In this document: positions 25,165-32,818 of the stretch, piece by piece
How positions within the stretch are numbered: position 1 is the stretch's first letter
How the letters are laid out: every line of letters starts with the position of its first letter
From: Ignavibacteriales bacterium
GTDB lineage: Bacteria > Bacteroidota > Ignavibacteria > Tepidaquicellales > Tepidaquicellaceae
Assembly (NCBI GenBank): GCA_020635255.1
Contig: JACKAC010000002.1
Coordinates: 372,001-436,000 of the forward strand
Direction of reading: 5' to 3'
Length of the DNA stretch: 64,000 nucleotides
Notes under the pieces: model-generated
What the model saw: only the letters and a program-made list of their open reading frames with translations
Database searches by the model: none
What the model was told of the DNA's origin: nothing
Made by a program: the position numbers and the translations under genes

Positions 25165-26346
25165 TTATGAGTCGAATGCCGCTAAACCGGTGACGTCTTC
25201 ACCGAGTATAAGCGTATGCATCTCGTGAGTACCTTCGTATGTTTTTACCGACTCTATATTATTGAGGTGACGCATGATCGGGTATTCGTCGAGTATCCCG
25301 TTCGCGCCGAGCATCTCACGAGCCATGCTGGCGATATTCTTTGCTATCTCGCAATTATTCCTCTTAGCCATGGATACATGCTGGGGACGCATCTTGCCAT
25401 CGTCTTTCAGCTTGGCTAAGTGCCAAACAAGGAGCTGTCCTTTTGTTATTTCCGTCAGCATGTAAGCGAGTTTTTCCTGTGTGATCTGGTAACCTGCGAG
25501 CGGTTTTGAAAATTGTTTACGTGAGAGCGTATATTTTAATGCAGTGTGATAGCATTCCATTGCCATGCCGAGCGTACCCCACGCTATACCAAAGCGTGCC
25601 TGCGTAAGGCATGAGAGCGGAGATTTAAGTCCGCTGCTTTCGGGAAGAATGTTCTCTTCAGGGATGAGGCAGTCTTCAAAAACGAGTTCGGACGTTATCG
25701 ATGCGCGGAGAGAAAGTTTTCCTTTCATTTCGGGAGCGGTGAAGCCCTTAGTTCCTTTATCTACGAGGAAGCCGCGGACTTTTCCATCGAGCTTAGCCCA
25801 TACCACGGCAACGTCAGCAATGGTACCGTTAGTGATCCACATCTTCGCGCCGTTTAGCAGGTATCCGCCGTCAACTTTTTCCGCTTTGGTGATCATACCG
25901 CCGGGGTTGCTACCGTAATCCGGTTCGGTAAGACCGAAGCATCCGATCATTTCAGCGCGCGCGAGTTTAGGAAGATATTTCTTTCTCTGTTCTTCGCTTC
26001 CGAAAGAATAGATAGGATACATAACGAGCGATGACTGCACCGATGCAAAGCTTCGCACACCGCTGTCGCCGCGCTCGAGCTCCTGCATTATTAATCCGTA
26101 AGCGACGTTATTAACGCCCATGCCGCCGTACTCTTCCGGGAGAGTAGGTCCGAAAACACCGAGCTCAGCCATCTTTGGAATGAGCTGGGCAGGGAACTGC
26201 ATCTCCTGGTTATATTCTTCAATTATAGGAAGCACCTCTTCATTGACGAAGTCACGAATGGTGTCCCTTATTGCTTTTTCTTCGTCTGTTAAGTGATCGT
26301 CGAGCAGATAATAATCCACTCCGTTGTAAACTGAAACGTCCTGCAT
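25165..26346 (-). CDS. Acyl-CoA dehydrogenase, glutaryl-CoA dehydrogenase type
   Basis: This 393-residue FAD enzyme would oxidise and decarboxylate glutaryl-CoA to crotonyl-CoA in lysine and tryptophan breakdown. Motifs match glutaryl-CoA dehydrogenase closely: RSFASVQSSLVMYPIYSFGS (with the Arg that binds the substrate gamma-carboxylate), FGLTEPDYGSNP, and the catalytic base Glu in VKTYEGTHEMHTLILG. Other acyl-CoA dehydrogenases lack this combination. Electrons go to an electron-transfer flavoprotein, not encoded nearby. It sits between hflX (9 bp) and the ABC genes (11 bp), a mixed operon without a clear common theme. Confidence 0.92.
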   Translation of the reverse strand: MQDVSVYNGVDYYLLDDHLTDEEKAIRDTIRDFVNEEVLPIIEEYNQEMQFPAQLIPKMAELGVFGPTLPEEYGGMGVNNVAYGLIMQELERGDSGVRSFASVQSSLVMYPIYSFGSEEQRKKYLPKLARAEMIGCFGLTEPDYGSNPGGMITKAEKVDGGYLLNGAKMWITNGTIADVAVVWAKLDGKVRGFLVDKGTKGFTAPEMKGKLSLRASITSELVFEDCLIPEENILPESSGLKSPLSCLTQARFGIAWGTLGMAMECYHTALKYTLSRKQFSKPLAGYQITQEKLAYMLTEITKGQLLVWHLAKLKDDGKMRPQHVSMAKRNNCEIAKNIASMAREMLGANGILDEYPIMRHLNNIESVKTYEGTHEMHTLILGEDVTGLAAFDS

Positions 26347-26355
26347 TCTTTATAT

Positions 26356-27651
26356 TTAATTTTGTTTAGCTAATCTTTTAAAATTTTCCTTGTTGGTACG
26401 GAGCTTTATCTCGATGCTGTCGGGATGATACTTCACGTCGTGCACTTCAGCCGATTCATAGATCTCGCTCAGACGTTTGTAGTCGCCCGGTTCTATGTTT
26501 ATTGTACGGAGCTTGTTATCGGAAGTGAGGATCGACTTTATCATTTCGATAACCGCCATCACGTTGATGCCTTTCTCCGCTGAGATAAATACCGAGCGGG
26601 GATAGTTCTCTTTTATGTGAGCGAAAAGTTCGGGATCGTGGAAACTATCCACTTTATTGTAAACTCTTATGACAGGCTTTTTATCGGCGCCGATCTGTTT
26701 TAATGTATCTTCTACGGTCTCTATCTGCTCTTCGTAATGCGGATTGGAAACGTCAATAACGTGGAGCAGTATGTCGGACTCCACCACTTCGGACAGCGTA
26801 GATTTAAAAGATTCTATCAGCCCGTGCGGGAGATTTTTGATGAACCCTACCGTGTCGGAGATGAGTACCTTCTTTGGGAATTTCGTTTCACCATGTGTTT
26901 TTACATCGCTGAGCCGGAGCGTCTTGGTCGAGGTGTCGAGCGTCGCGAATAGTTTATTCTCGACGTAGACTTCGGAATTCGTCAGCGTATTCAGTAAAGT
27001 GGATTTACCCACGTTAGTATAACCGACGAGCGAGATGCGGAAATAATTTTTCCTCTCGGCGGATTGTGTTTTAGCCTGCGTATCTATCTTGCGTAGCTTT
27101 TCTTTTAATGAAGCTATGCGCGTGCGGATCATTCGACGGTCAGTCTCTATCTGAGTTTCACCGGGACCTTTCGTACCAATACCACCGTATTGTTTTGACA
27201 GGTGAGTCCATTGCCGTGTCAGTCTCGGAAGTAAATATTCCAGCTGCGCGAGTTCGACCTGGAGCTTCGCCTGCGAGGTGCGGGCATTTTGCGCGAAGAT
27301 GTCGAGGATAAGATTAGACTTATCGATGATCTTGCACTTTATTTTCTGCTCGAGGTTACGGAGCTGTGAATAGCCGAGTTCGTTTTCAAAAATGACGAGC
27401 TTGACCTCGTGAGAATCGACGTAGTCCGCGATCTCCTGCACCTTACCTTTACCGATTAGGAACGCAGAATCGAATCCTTCTCTTTGCTGGTAAAATGTTT
27501 TTATCACGTCAGCGCCGGCGGTCTCCGCGAGAAATTTCAGTTCATCGAGGGAATCCTCCGGATGATAGTGTTTTGGGTCACCTTTTACCGAAAAGCAGAC
27601 CAGTACGGTCCTCTCTCTTTCTTGTGCCGTATTTATAAGTTCTTTCTGCAA
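26356..27651 (-). CDS. hflX: GTPase HflX
   Basis: This 431-residue ribosome-associated GTPase splits stalled 70S ribosomes under stress. It has the N-terminal HflX domain (glycine-rich GGIGTKGPGETQIETDRR), then the G domain with G1 GYTNVGKSTLLN, G3 DTVGFIKNLPH and G4 YNKVD, and a C-terminal extension. The start is a TTG at 27649-27651; no ATG upstream fits. It heads the operon with glutaryl-CoA dehydrogenase, the ABC exporter and ispH. Confidence 0.95.
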   Translation of the reverse strand: MQKELINTAQERERTVLVCFSVKGDPKHYHPEDSLDELKFLAETAGADVIKTFYQQREGFDSAFLIGKGKVQEIADYVDSHEVKLVIFENELGYSQLRNLEQKIKCKIIDKSNLILDIFAQNARTSQAKLQVELAQLEYLLPRLTRQWTHLSKQYGGIGTKGPGETQIETDRRMIRTRIASLKEKLRKIDTQAKTQSAERKNYFRISLVGYTNVGKSTLLNTLTNSEVYVENKLFATLDTSTKTLRLSDVKTHGETKFPKKVLISDTVGFIKNLPHGLIESFKSTLSEVVESDILLHVIDVSNPHYEEQIETVEDTLKQIGADKKPVIRVYNKVDSFHDPELFAHIKENYPRSVFISAEKGINVMAVIEMIKSILTSDNKLRTINIEPGDYKRLSEIYESAEVHDVKYHPDSIEIKLRTNKENFKRLAKQN

Positions 27652-27900
27652 ATACTATATAATTCCTTAATTTTTTAAAATATTGAAAAACGTTTTGATA
27701 TTAAAGACAATTAGGTTTACGTCATAGTAAGGCAGGGGTTTGGCTCAAGGTAAGTTTCCCCACAAAAAATTTATTCCAGGATGAAACTTATTAATTGTAT
27801 TGACCGTATCACTTAAATAAATTAAGTTATATATTAAGAAAATTAATATTGAAATTAAAAATACTAAAGAATATTAAGTAAATCATTAAAAACACAATAA

Positions 27901-28269
27901 ATGTCATATAAACTATTAAATAAATGCCCTGTTTGCAGTTCACAGCTAAAGGTAGTGAAATTGTCGTGTGATACGTGCGGGACTGTGGTGGAGAGCGATT
28001 TTTCATTCTCAAAATTCGAGTCGCTGAATGATGAGCAGTTAAAGTTCGCAGAGATATTTTTGAAGAACAGGGGAAGTATAAAGGACGTGGAGAAGGAGAT
28101 GGGGATCTCATATCCTACGGTCAGGTCAAAACTGGACGACGTGGTAAGAGCTCTGGGTTACACTGTGGAGAGTGAGCCGGTAAGCAAGGACGTGGATGAT
28201 ATATTAGACAAGCTCGAGAAGGGCGAGATAGATGCCGATGAGGCTCTAAACAAGATCAAAAAGAAATAA
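27901..28269 (+). CDS. DUF2089 family zinc-ribbon/HTH protein
   Basis: This 122-residue cytosolic protein opens with a zinc-ribbon pair (CPVC at about residues 10-13, CDTC further on). A helix-turn-helix-like section follows (SIKDVEKEMGISYPTVRSKLDDVVRALG) and a C-terminal helical SHOCT-like tail (ILDKLEKGEIDADEALNKIKKK). This is the architecture of DUF2089 proteins, likely small transcription regulators. It is followed 60 bp later by a gene whose N-terminus has a similar helical tail motif, and the two are probably co-transcribed and functionally linked. Confidence 0.85.
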   Translation: MSYKLLNKCPVCSSQLKVVKLSCDTCGTVVESDFSFSKFESLNDEQLKFAEIFLKNRGSIKDVEKEMGISYPTVRSKLDDVVRALGYTVESEPVSKDVDDILDKLEKGEIDADEALNKIKKK

Positions 28270-28329
28270 CGTCATGACAATAATAATTTACAAAAATCTA
28301 AAAAACTTAGTTCAAGGAGATAACTAACA

Positions 28330-28701
28330 ATGGATGAAAGCATCAAGCGTATTTTGAAAATGGTGGAGGAAGGCAAGCTGTCCTCCGAAAAAGCCGCCGA
28401 GATGATAGACGTTTTAAAGAGCGGTGAGTCAACGGAAGAAACAACTCCGAAGGCGGGTAAGAAGCTGGTGATCAGGGTAAAGAAAAAAGACGGTGAAGAC
28501 GTCAACATAAACTTCCCGTTGAAATTCATCAAGGCAAGCGTGAAGGCATTTGGCAAGCTGCCGGTGGATATTAAAGGGCATGTAAACGATCATAAGGTAG
28601 ATATGGAAGCTTTTGCCGCGGCGATAGAGAGTGAGGCAGAGGGGACAATAATGGACCTTCAGACGGGCAAGGGCGAGGATGTGAGGATAACAATCGAATA
28701 A
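28330..28701 (+). CDS. Small SHOCT-like-domain protein
   Basis: This 123-residue protein starts with a short helical hairpin (IKRILKMVEEGKLSSEKAAEMIDVL) like those found in SHOCT-like and LiaX/YvlB N-terminal domains. A linker and a beta-rich section follow (KKLVIRVKKKDGEDVNINFPLKF), ending EDVRITIE. An AAGGAGAT ribosome-binding site lies upstream. Pairing with a DUF2089 gene is a recurrent arrangement, suggesting that the DUF2089 protein controls or binds this one. Its exact role, perhaps sensing envelope state, is not shown by the sequence. Confidence 0.78.
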   Translation: MDESIKRILKMVEEGKLSSEKAAEMIDVLKSGESTEETTPKAGKKLVIRVKKKDGEDVNINFPLKFIKASVKAFGKLPVDIKGHVNDHKVDMEAFAAAIESEAEGTIMDLQTGKGEDVRITIE

Positions 28702-28704
28702 AAA

Positions 28705-28734
28705 AAAAGCCCTCCGGAAGGAGGGCTTTTTAAT
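28705..28734. terminator. Bidirectional intrinsic terminator
   Basis: GCCCTCC (28709-28715), a GGAA loop and GGAGGGC (28720-28726) lie between an A-run and a T-run, so it can end transcripts from both sides. It serves the small SHOCT-like gene and the convergent vsr gene, whose stop codon lies within the T-run side. Confidence 0.9.
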
Positions 28735-29149
28735 GTTTCAAATTTATTTTTTTCTGTAACTTATTCATTAGAATATCTATTTTCTTTAATTCATGCTCCC
28801 ATATCCTAATGACATTCCATCCAATTTTACGGTAGTATCTGTTTACTTCCTTATCCCTTTGAATATTTCTTTCGATTTTTTTTGTCCAATATTGCTTATT
28901 TGAATTTGGCATTCTACAATGTTTTTTGCACCCATGCCAAAAACATGAATCGATGAAAATTACTACTTTTCTCCCTTTCATAGAAATATCAGGTTTTCCA
29001 TACAACCCTTTATCATTTTTTCTATATCTATATCCTAAACCAAATAATCGCTTTCTAATTTCTTTCTCTATTTTAGAATCTTGGGACTTTACGGCTTTCA
29101 TGGTAGCACTTCTTTTAGGAGAGACTTTTTGGGATTTTTCTTTCTTCAT
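28730..29149 (-). CDS. vsr: Very short patch repair endonuclease (Vsr)
   Basis: This 139-residue endonuclease nicks DNA next to T:G mismatches that arise when 5-methylcytosine deaminates. Family motifs are RSATMKAVKSQDSKIE, GKPDISMKGRKVVIFIDSCFWHGC (catalytic Asp of the Vsr fold), the zinc-binding Cys/His set in CFWHGCKKHCRMP, and W-N-V-I-R-I-W-E-H near the end. It is divergent from the cytosine methyltransferase gene 110 bp away, as is common for Vsr genes attached to restriction-modification systems. The region is clearly AT-richer than its neighbours. Confidence 0.95.
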   Translation of the reverse strand: MKKEKSQKVSPKRSATMKAVKSQDSKIEKEIRKRLFGLGYRYRKNDKGLYGKPDISMKGRKVVIFIDSCFWHGCKKHCRMPNSNKQYWTKKIERNIQRDKEVNRYYRKIGWNVIRIWEHELKKIDILMNKLQKKINLKH

Positions 29150-29209
29150 TCTTCAAAATATAATGAAAACCGTAAAAAATTAAGTGAAATCAATTGAAGA
29201 ATTAAATAA

Positions 29210-29233
29210 TATCCCTTATATTATTAAGGTATA
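29210..29233. promoter_or_regulatory. Possible operator in the vsr-methyltransferase gap
   Basis: An imperfect dyad, TATCCCTTA (29210-29218) and TAAGGTATA (29225-29233), has 8 of 9 complementary positions and is centred about 38 bp upstream of the methyltransferase ATG. It could be an autoregulatory site for the modification genes; no controller gene is seen. Confidence 0.3.
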
Positions 29234-29259
29234 AAAAAAATTATAAATAAATTTAAGAA

Positions 29260-30183
29260 ATGAAGACCTTTGTCGATTTATTTTGTGGTATCGGCGGCTT
29301 TAGAGTTGCATTAGAGAGTAAGGGTCTTAAATGTGTTTTTTCATCAGACATAGATGAAAAGGCTCAAGATGCGTATGAACAAAATTTTTCAGAGAAACCC
29401 GAGGGGGATATAACCTCAATACATGAAAGAGAAATTCCGACTCATGATATTCTATGCGCTGGCTTTCCTTGTCAATCATTTAGCATTTCAGGCGATAGAA
29501 AAGGTTTAGATGATAATAGGGGTAGATTGTTTTACGAGATAGTTAGAATTGCACAATACCACAATCCACAAATTCTAATACTTGAAAATGTAAAAAATAT
29601 TTTAACAGTAGATAACGGTAATGTAATTAAAATAATTAGGAAAAAACTTGATCAAATTGGATATAAATTACATGTAAACATTTTAAATTCTTCTCATTTT
29701 GGTGTTCCACAGAGGAGAGAGAGAGTATATTTTGTTGGGCTGAGAAGAGATATTTTAGCAACTTACAATGCTCCAAAGGAATTAAACGAAAAAATATATT
29801 TAGAAAATTTATTAGAACCGGATGTTGACGAAAAAATGTATATTAAAAGAAAGGACATTCATATTAATAAGAAAGATCATGATTATAGTTTAAAACCTAT
29901 ACGAATCGGCATAGTAAACAAAGGTGGTCAGGGCGAAAGAATATATAGTGCTAAAGGGCATTCAGTAACTTTATCAGCTTATGGTGGAGGAGTTGGTGCT
30001 AGAACTGGTTTATATTATGTAAGAGACAGGGTTAGAAAACTAACTCAAAATGAATGTAAAAAGTTAATGGGTTTTTCAGAAAGCCATTATGTTACCGAAG
30101 GGACTCAAGGTTATCAACAATTAGGAAACGCAGTTATCCCTACAATGATTCAAAAAGTTTATGAATCAATATCCTTTTCATGA
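29260..30183 (+). CDS. DNA cytosine-5 methyltransferase, M.HhaI-like
   Basis: This 307-residue enzyme transfers a methyl group from SAM to C5 of cytosine. It has FVDLFCGIGGFRVALES (SAM site), the catalytic C71 in GFPCQSFSISG, LENVKNI, and GVPQRRERVYFVG. The target-recognition part, GIVNKGGQGERIYSAKG followed by TLSAYGGG, is close to that of M.HhaI as I recall it, including the Gln, Arg, Thr and Tyr that contact the GCGC site. Methylation of the inner cytosine of GCGC is therefore predicted. The gene overlaps the endonuclease gene by 4 nt (ATGA). Confidence 0.95.
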   Translation: MKTFVDLFCGIGGFRVALESKGLKCVFSSDIDEKAQDAYEQNFSEKPEGDITSIHEREIPTHDILCAGFPCQSFSISGDRKGLDDNRGRLFYEIVRIAQYHNPQILILENVKNILTVDNGNVIKIIRKKLDQIGYKLHVNILNSSHFGVPQRRERVYFVGLRRDILATYNAPKELNEKIYLENLLEPDVDEKMYIKRKDIHINKKDHDYSLKPIRIGIVNKGGQGERIYSAKGHSVTLSAYGGGVGARTGLYYVRDRVRKLTQNECKKLMGFSESHYVTEGTQGYQQLGNAVIPTMIQKVYESISFS

Positions 30184-30905
30184 ACCGTAATGCCTTTATA
30201 GGCAGAAATGCTGAGCAATTATTTAAAAATAGTATTGGCGATCAATCCTCTATTCTTGGTAAAATCATTTCACATTTCAAAATTAAAGGTGTTTTTGAAG
30301 GAGCGTTAAGTACTGGTATCCACGGAGAGAAGTCAGACATCAAAATGGGATTTTCGGATGGTAGAAATGTTGATGCAAACATAAAAGCATTTAAGGCTTC
30401 TGGACCTGCCTTTAATCAAATCACTAGAACCACAATTTCAAAATTTTGTGAAATATTTAATTTACTAGAATTAAAAAGCACATTAACAGATTTATTTTTA
30501 GAAAAGTCCAGAAATTCAAGAACCAAAACCTTTCCAGATAATATTCAGTCCCATCTTATTTCCATATTTCAACCGATCTCAAGACAAATTTTATCTTGGT
30601 CATTTTCCTATAAGAAAAGTAGAGAAATTTTAGTTTTATTTGAGCAAGAGACAGGATCCTTTTTAATTTATCCTATGAAGGAAGTTCTTCAGAAGATAAA
30701 TAAAGAAATTAGTTTTACAACTAGAGGAAATATTCAGATTGGCAATTGTGTAATTATTCAACGAAAAGGGGGAAATGGAGTACATTCATTACATATTCCT
30801 AAAGACGATATTAAACACCCAGGAAATAACATACAGATTAAATTAAAGATGAAAATATTTATTTCTGAAATGGAAAGAATTTTGTTAGCCAAATATAGAT
30901 TATAA
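30180..30905 (+). CDS. Probable type II restriction endonuclease, HinP1I-like
   Basis: This 241-residue protein is translationally coupled to the methyltransferase (ATGA overlap). From memory, several segments resemble HinP1I, a GCGC-cutting enzyme: GEKSDIKMGF followed by ANIKAF and FNQI (HinP1I has KSDI, QVK and FNQI), and near the C-terminus TRGNIQIGNCVIIQRKGG (HinP1I: PRGSINFGRVTIQRKGG). D53 and K69 would be catalytic, with N67 where HinP1I has Gln. The prediction agrees with the GCGC specificity expected of the neighbouring methyltransferase. Other PD-(D/E)XK endonucleases remain possible. Confidence 0.78.
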   Translation: MNRNAFIGRNAEQLFKNSIGDQSSILGKIISHFKIKGVFEGALSTGIHGEKSDIKMGFSDGRNVDANIKAFKASGPAFNQITRTTISKFCEIFNLLELKSTLTDLFLEKSRNSRTKTFPDNIQSHLISIFQPISRQILSWSFSYKKSREILVLFEQETGSFLIYPMKEVLQKINKEISFTTRGNIQIGNCVIIQRKGGNGVHSLHIPKDDIKHPGNNIQIKLKMKIFISEMERILLAKYRL

Positions 30906-30930
30906 GCCACTCAAAGCTAGAGTGGCTTAT
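30902..30930. terminator. Hairpin between convergent genes
   Basis: ATAAGCCACTC and GAGTGGCTTAT form an 11-bp stem. The endonuclease stop codon is in the left arm. The following sequence is T-rich but not a clean run. A second palindrome, CCCGCTATAGCGGG, lies at 30958-30971. Confidence 0.6.
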
Positions 30931-30991
30931 AATCTATTTAACTATTTTACTAACAGCCCCGCTATAGCGGGATTTCTTGTCAATCGCTACG

Positions 30992-32707
30992 CTATTTAAC
31001 AAGCAACATCTTTTTTGTTTCCGAGAAACCATTCGTTTCAAGCTTATAAAAATATACACCCGAAGGATAACCCGCGCCATTCCAGCTAAGCTGGTGAGAG
31101 CCGGCTGATACTCCTCTCTGTGTCAGGGAGTATACCTTCTGTCCGAGAGAATTATATACAGTGAAAAGGATATCGGACGTTTGCGGTAAAGCAAACCCGA
31201 TCACAGTTTCGGGATTGAACGGGTTCGGATAATTTTGTGAAAGACTGAACTCGTCCGGATTTGAGTTATTACCTATAACTCCGGTTGGAACGCCGAAAGT
31301 CCCGTTTTGATTGATATTCTGGGCATAGATACCTCCCCCATCGAGCCTGTTGTCATACCAGGAGACTATGGACATGCCATTGCCGGTAACCACACCGACG
31401 AGACTGCCTTTACCGCTGGATGAGCTTGCGGGCGTTATAATTCCACCCCAATGCATTGCTCCGCTGGGACCGGTTTTAAACGCGGTTATATTGTTAGTAC
31501 TGCTTCCAAGATTCATATTATAGTAAACAAAGATATTTGTATCGAGTGACGTGCTAAGTCCTGTTACTACTTCAGTGCCTCCAATTGGAAGAAATACTTT
31601 TCCGTTATCGGTCCACTGGCGAACGCCGGATGCGTTGAATTTCTGCCCATAAATACCCTGCATACTCTGAAGAGAGTTTGTTTCTTTCCAGAATAGGAAA
31701 GTTTCATTTGTTGAGCTTGAATATGCAACATTCGGCGAGAACTTGTTCATAGCGCCCTCGGTAGAACCTTCGGATCCGTTTACAGGAAACTGCGGAACGC
31801 CGGCTGAATTAAAATGCTGTACGAAAGAACTTTGCAGATTGGTACTATTGCGATCGTCCTGCCAGCAATAGAGCGCGCCGTTATTTCCGTCAGAGTAAAT
31901 ATTCGGAACGTAGAAACCGTTCACATTTCCGAGGTGATATACTGTGTCCTGTGTACCATTCCATACTGGAGAACCCGATGAGTTAAATTTCTGAGTGAAC
32001 AGCCTGTAATTGCCGGGGCTGATAAAAGAGCCTGTATATTTAGACCACATCATTATCACACTTCCTGCGTCGGAGGGAACGAGCGCGGGATAAGTGAAAG
32101 TTTCACCAGCTCCGCCGGCGAGTTTAATAGGACCGGAGCCCCATTGCTTTACACCGCCTCGGTTCAGCATTTGCATGGCGATCTTTTGCGGATTAGTAGC
32201 CCATATCCACGCGATGACATAATTTCCATCAGAGGTCTGCACGACTTTTGGGTTTGGCTGGAAAGTTCCGGCTGAGTCAGTAAGAGTAACCCCGTTTGCG
32301 CCCCAAAGGAAAGTGCCGGAGGGGCTGATCTTGTATGCGAACGGATTTACCTCTCCACTACGAATATCCGTAAAGACGATAATAGCGTTATTGCTGTCAT
32401 CGGCTATCATATCATAATTAACCAGGGAGCTATTTTGAGAATTTGAACTAATAAGCAAGCCGTCGGCAGCAAACTGCGGAACGCCGGCTGAATTGAGTTT
32501 TTGGAGATAGACGTCATAGTTGCTTGCGCGGTGGTCGAACCACACGATGTAACATCCGCCATCTGAAGTTTTTGCGATCTTTGGCAATGTCTGCTGACCG
32601 GAAGGGTCAGAGACTTTCGTATTCACATTGGGATCGGAAGACCACTGTGAGTACAGCGGTGAAAAGCCAAAAAGCATAAGCACCGCAAGAGTGAGTAGTT
32701 TTTTCAT
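30992..32707 (-). CDS. Secreted repeat protein with T9SS sorting domain
   Basis: This 571-residue protein has a signal peptide (MKKLLTLAVLMLFGFSPLYSQ). It also has at least six modules with a recurring LNSAGVPQFAADG / FNSSGSPVWNG / FNASGVRQWTDNG pattern, consistent with a beta-propeller. The last 80 residues are a T9SS sorting domain (NYPNPFNPET, SGVYFYKLETNGF, ending KKMLLVK). It should be exported across the outer membrane. The gene is convergent with the restriction-modification island and upstream of nothing on its strand, so it is probably monocistronic. Ligand unknown. Confidence 0.85.
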   Translation of the reverse strand: MKKLLTLAVLMLFGFSPLYSQWSSDPNVNTKVSDPSGQQTLPKIAKTSDGGCYIVWFDHRASNYDVYLQKLNSAGVPQFAADGLLISSNSQNSSLVNYDMIADDSNNAIIVFTDIRSGEVNPFAYKISPSGTFLWGANGVTLTDSAGTFQPNPKVVQTSDGNYVIAWIWATNPQKIAMQMLNRGGVKQWGSGPIKLAGGAGETFTYPALVPSDAGSVIMMWSKYTGSFISPGNYRLFTQKFNSSGSPVWNGTQDTVYHLGNVNGFYVPNIYSDGNNGALYCWQDDRNSTNLQSSFVQHFNSAGVPQFPVNGSEGSTEGAMNKFSPNVAYSSSTNETFLFWKETNSLQSMQGIYGQKFNASGVRQWTDNGKVFLPIGGTEVVTGLSTSLDTNIFVYYNMNLGSSTNNITAFKTGPSGAMHWGGIITPASSSSGKGSLVGVVTGNGMSIVSWYDNRLDGGGIYAQNINQNGTFGVPTGVIGNNSNPDEFSLSQNYPNPFNPETVIGFALPQTSDILFTVYNSLGQKVYSLTQRGVSAGSHQLSWNGAGYPSGVYFYKLETNGFSETKKMLLVK

Positions 32708-32818
32708 GGTTGAGTTAAAAAATATAAATTATAGAAATACCAATAATAATATAACTATAGTGAAACACTAAAAAACCCTAAAATAGTTCGTAAACATAGG
32801 GGTGGAGAGGAAATTTGG

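Noticed and set aside
30958..30971. CCCGCTATAGCGGG palindrome as a terminator of the secreted repeat protein gene
   Set aside because: It has no T-run on the minus strand; it may be a repeat related to the CCCGC palindromes but the match is too short to claim.
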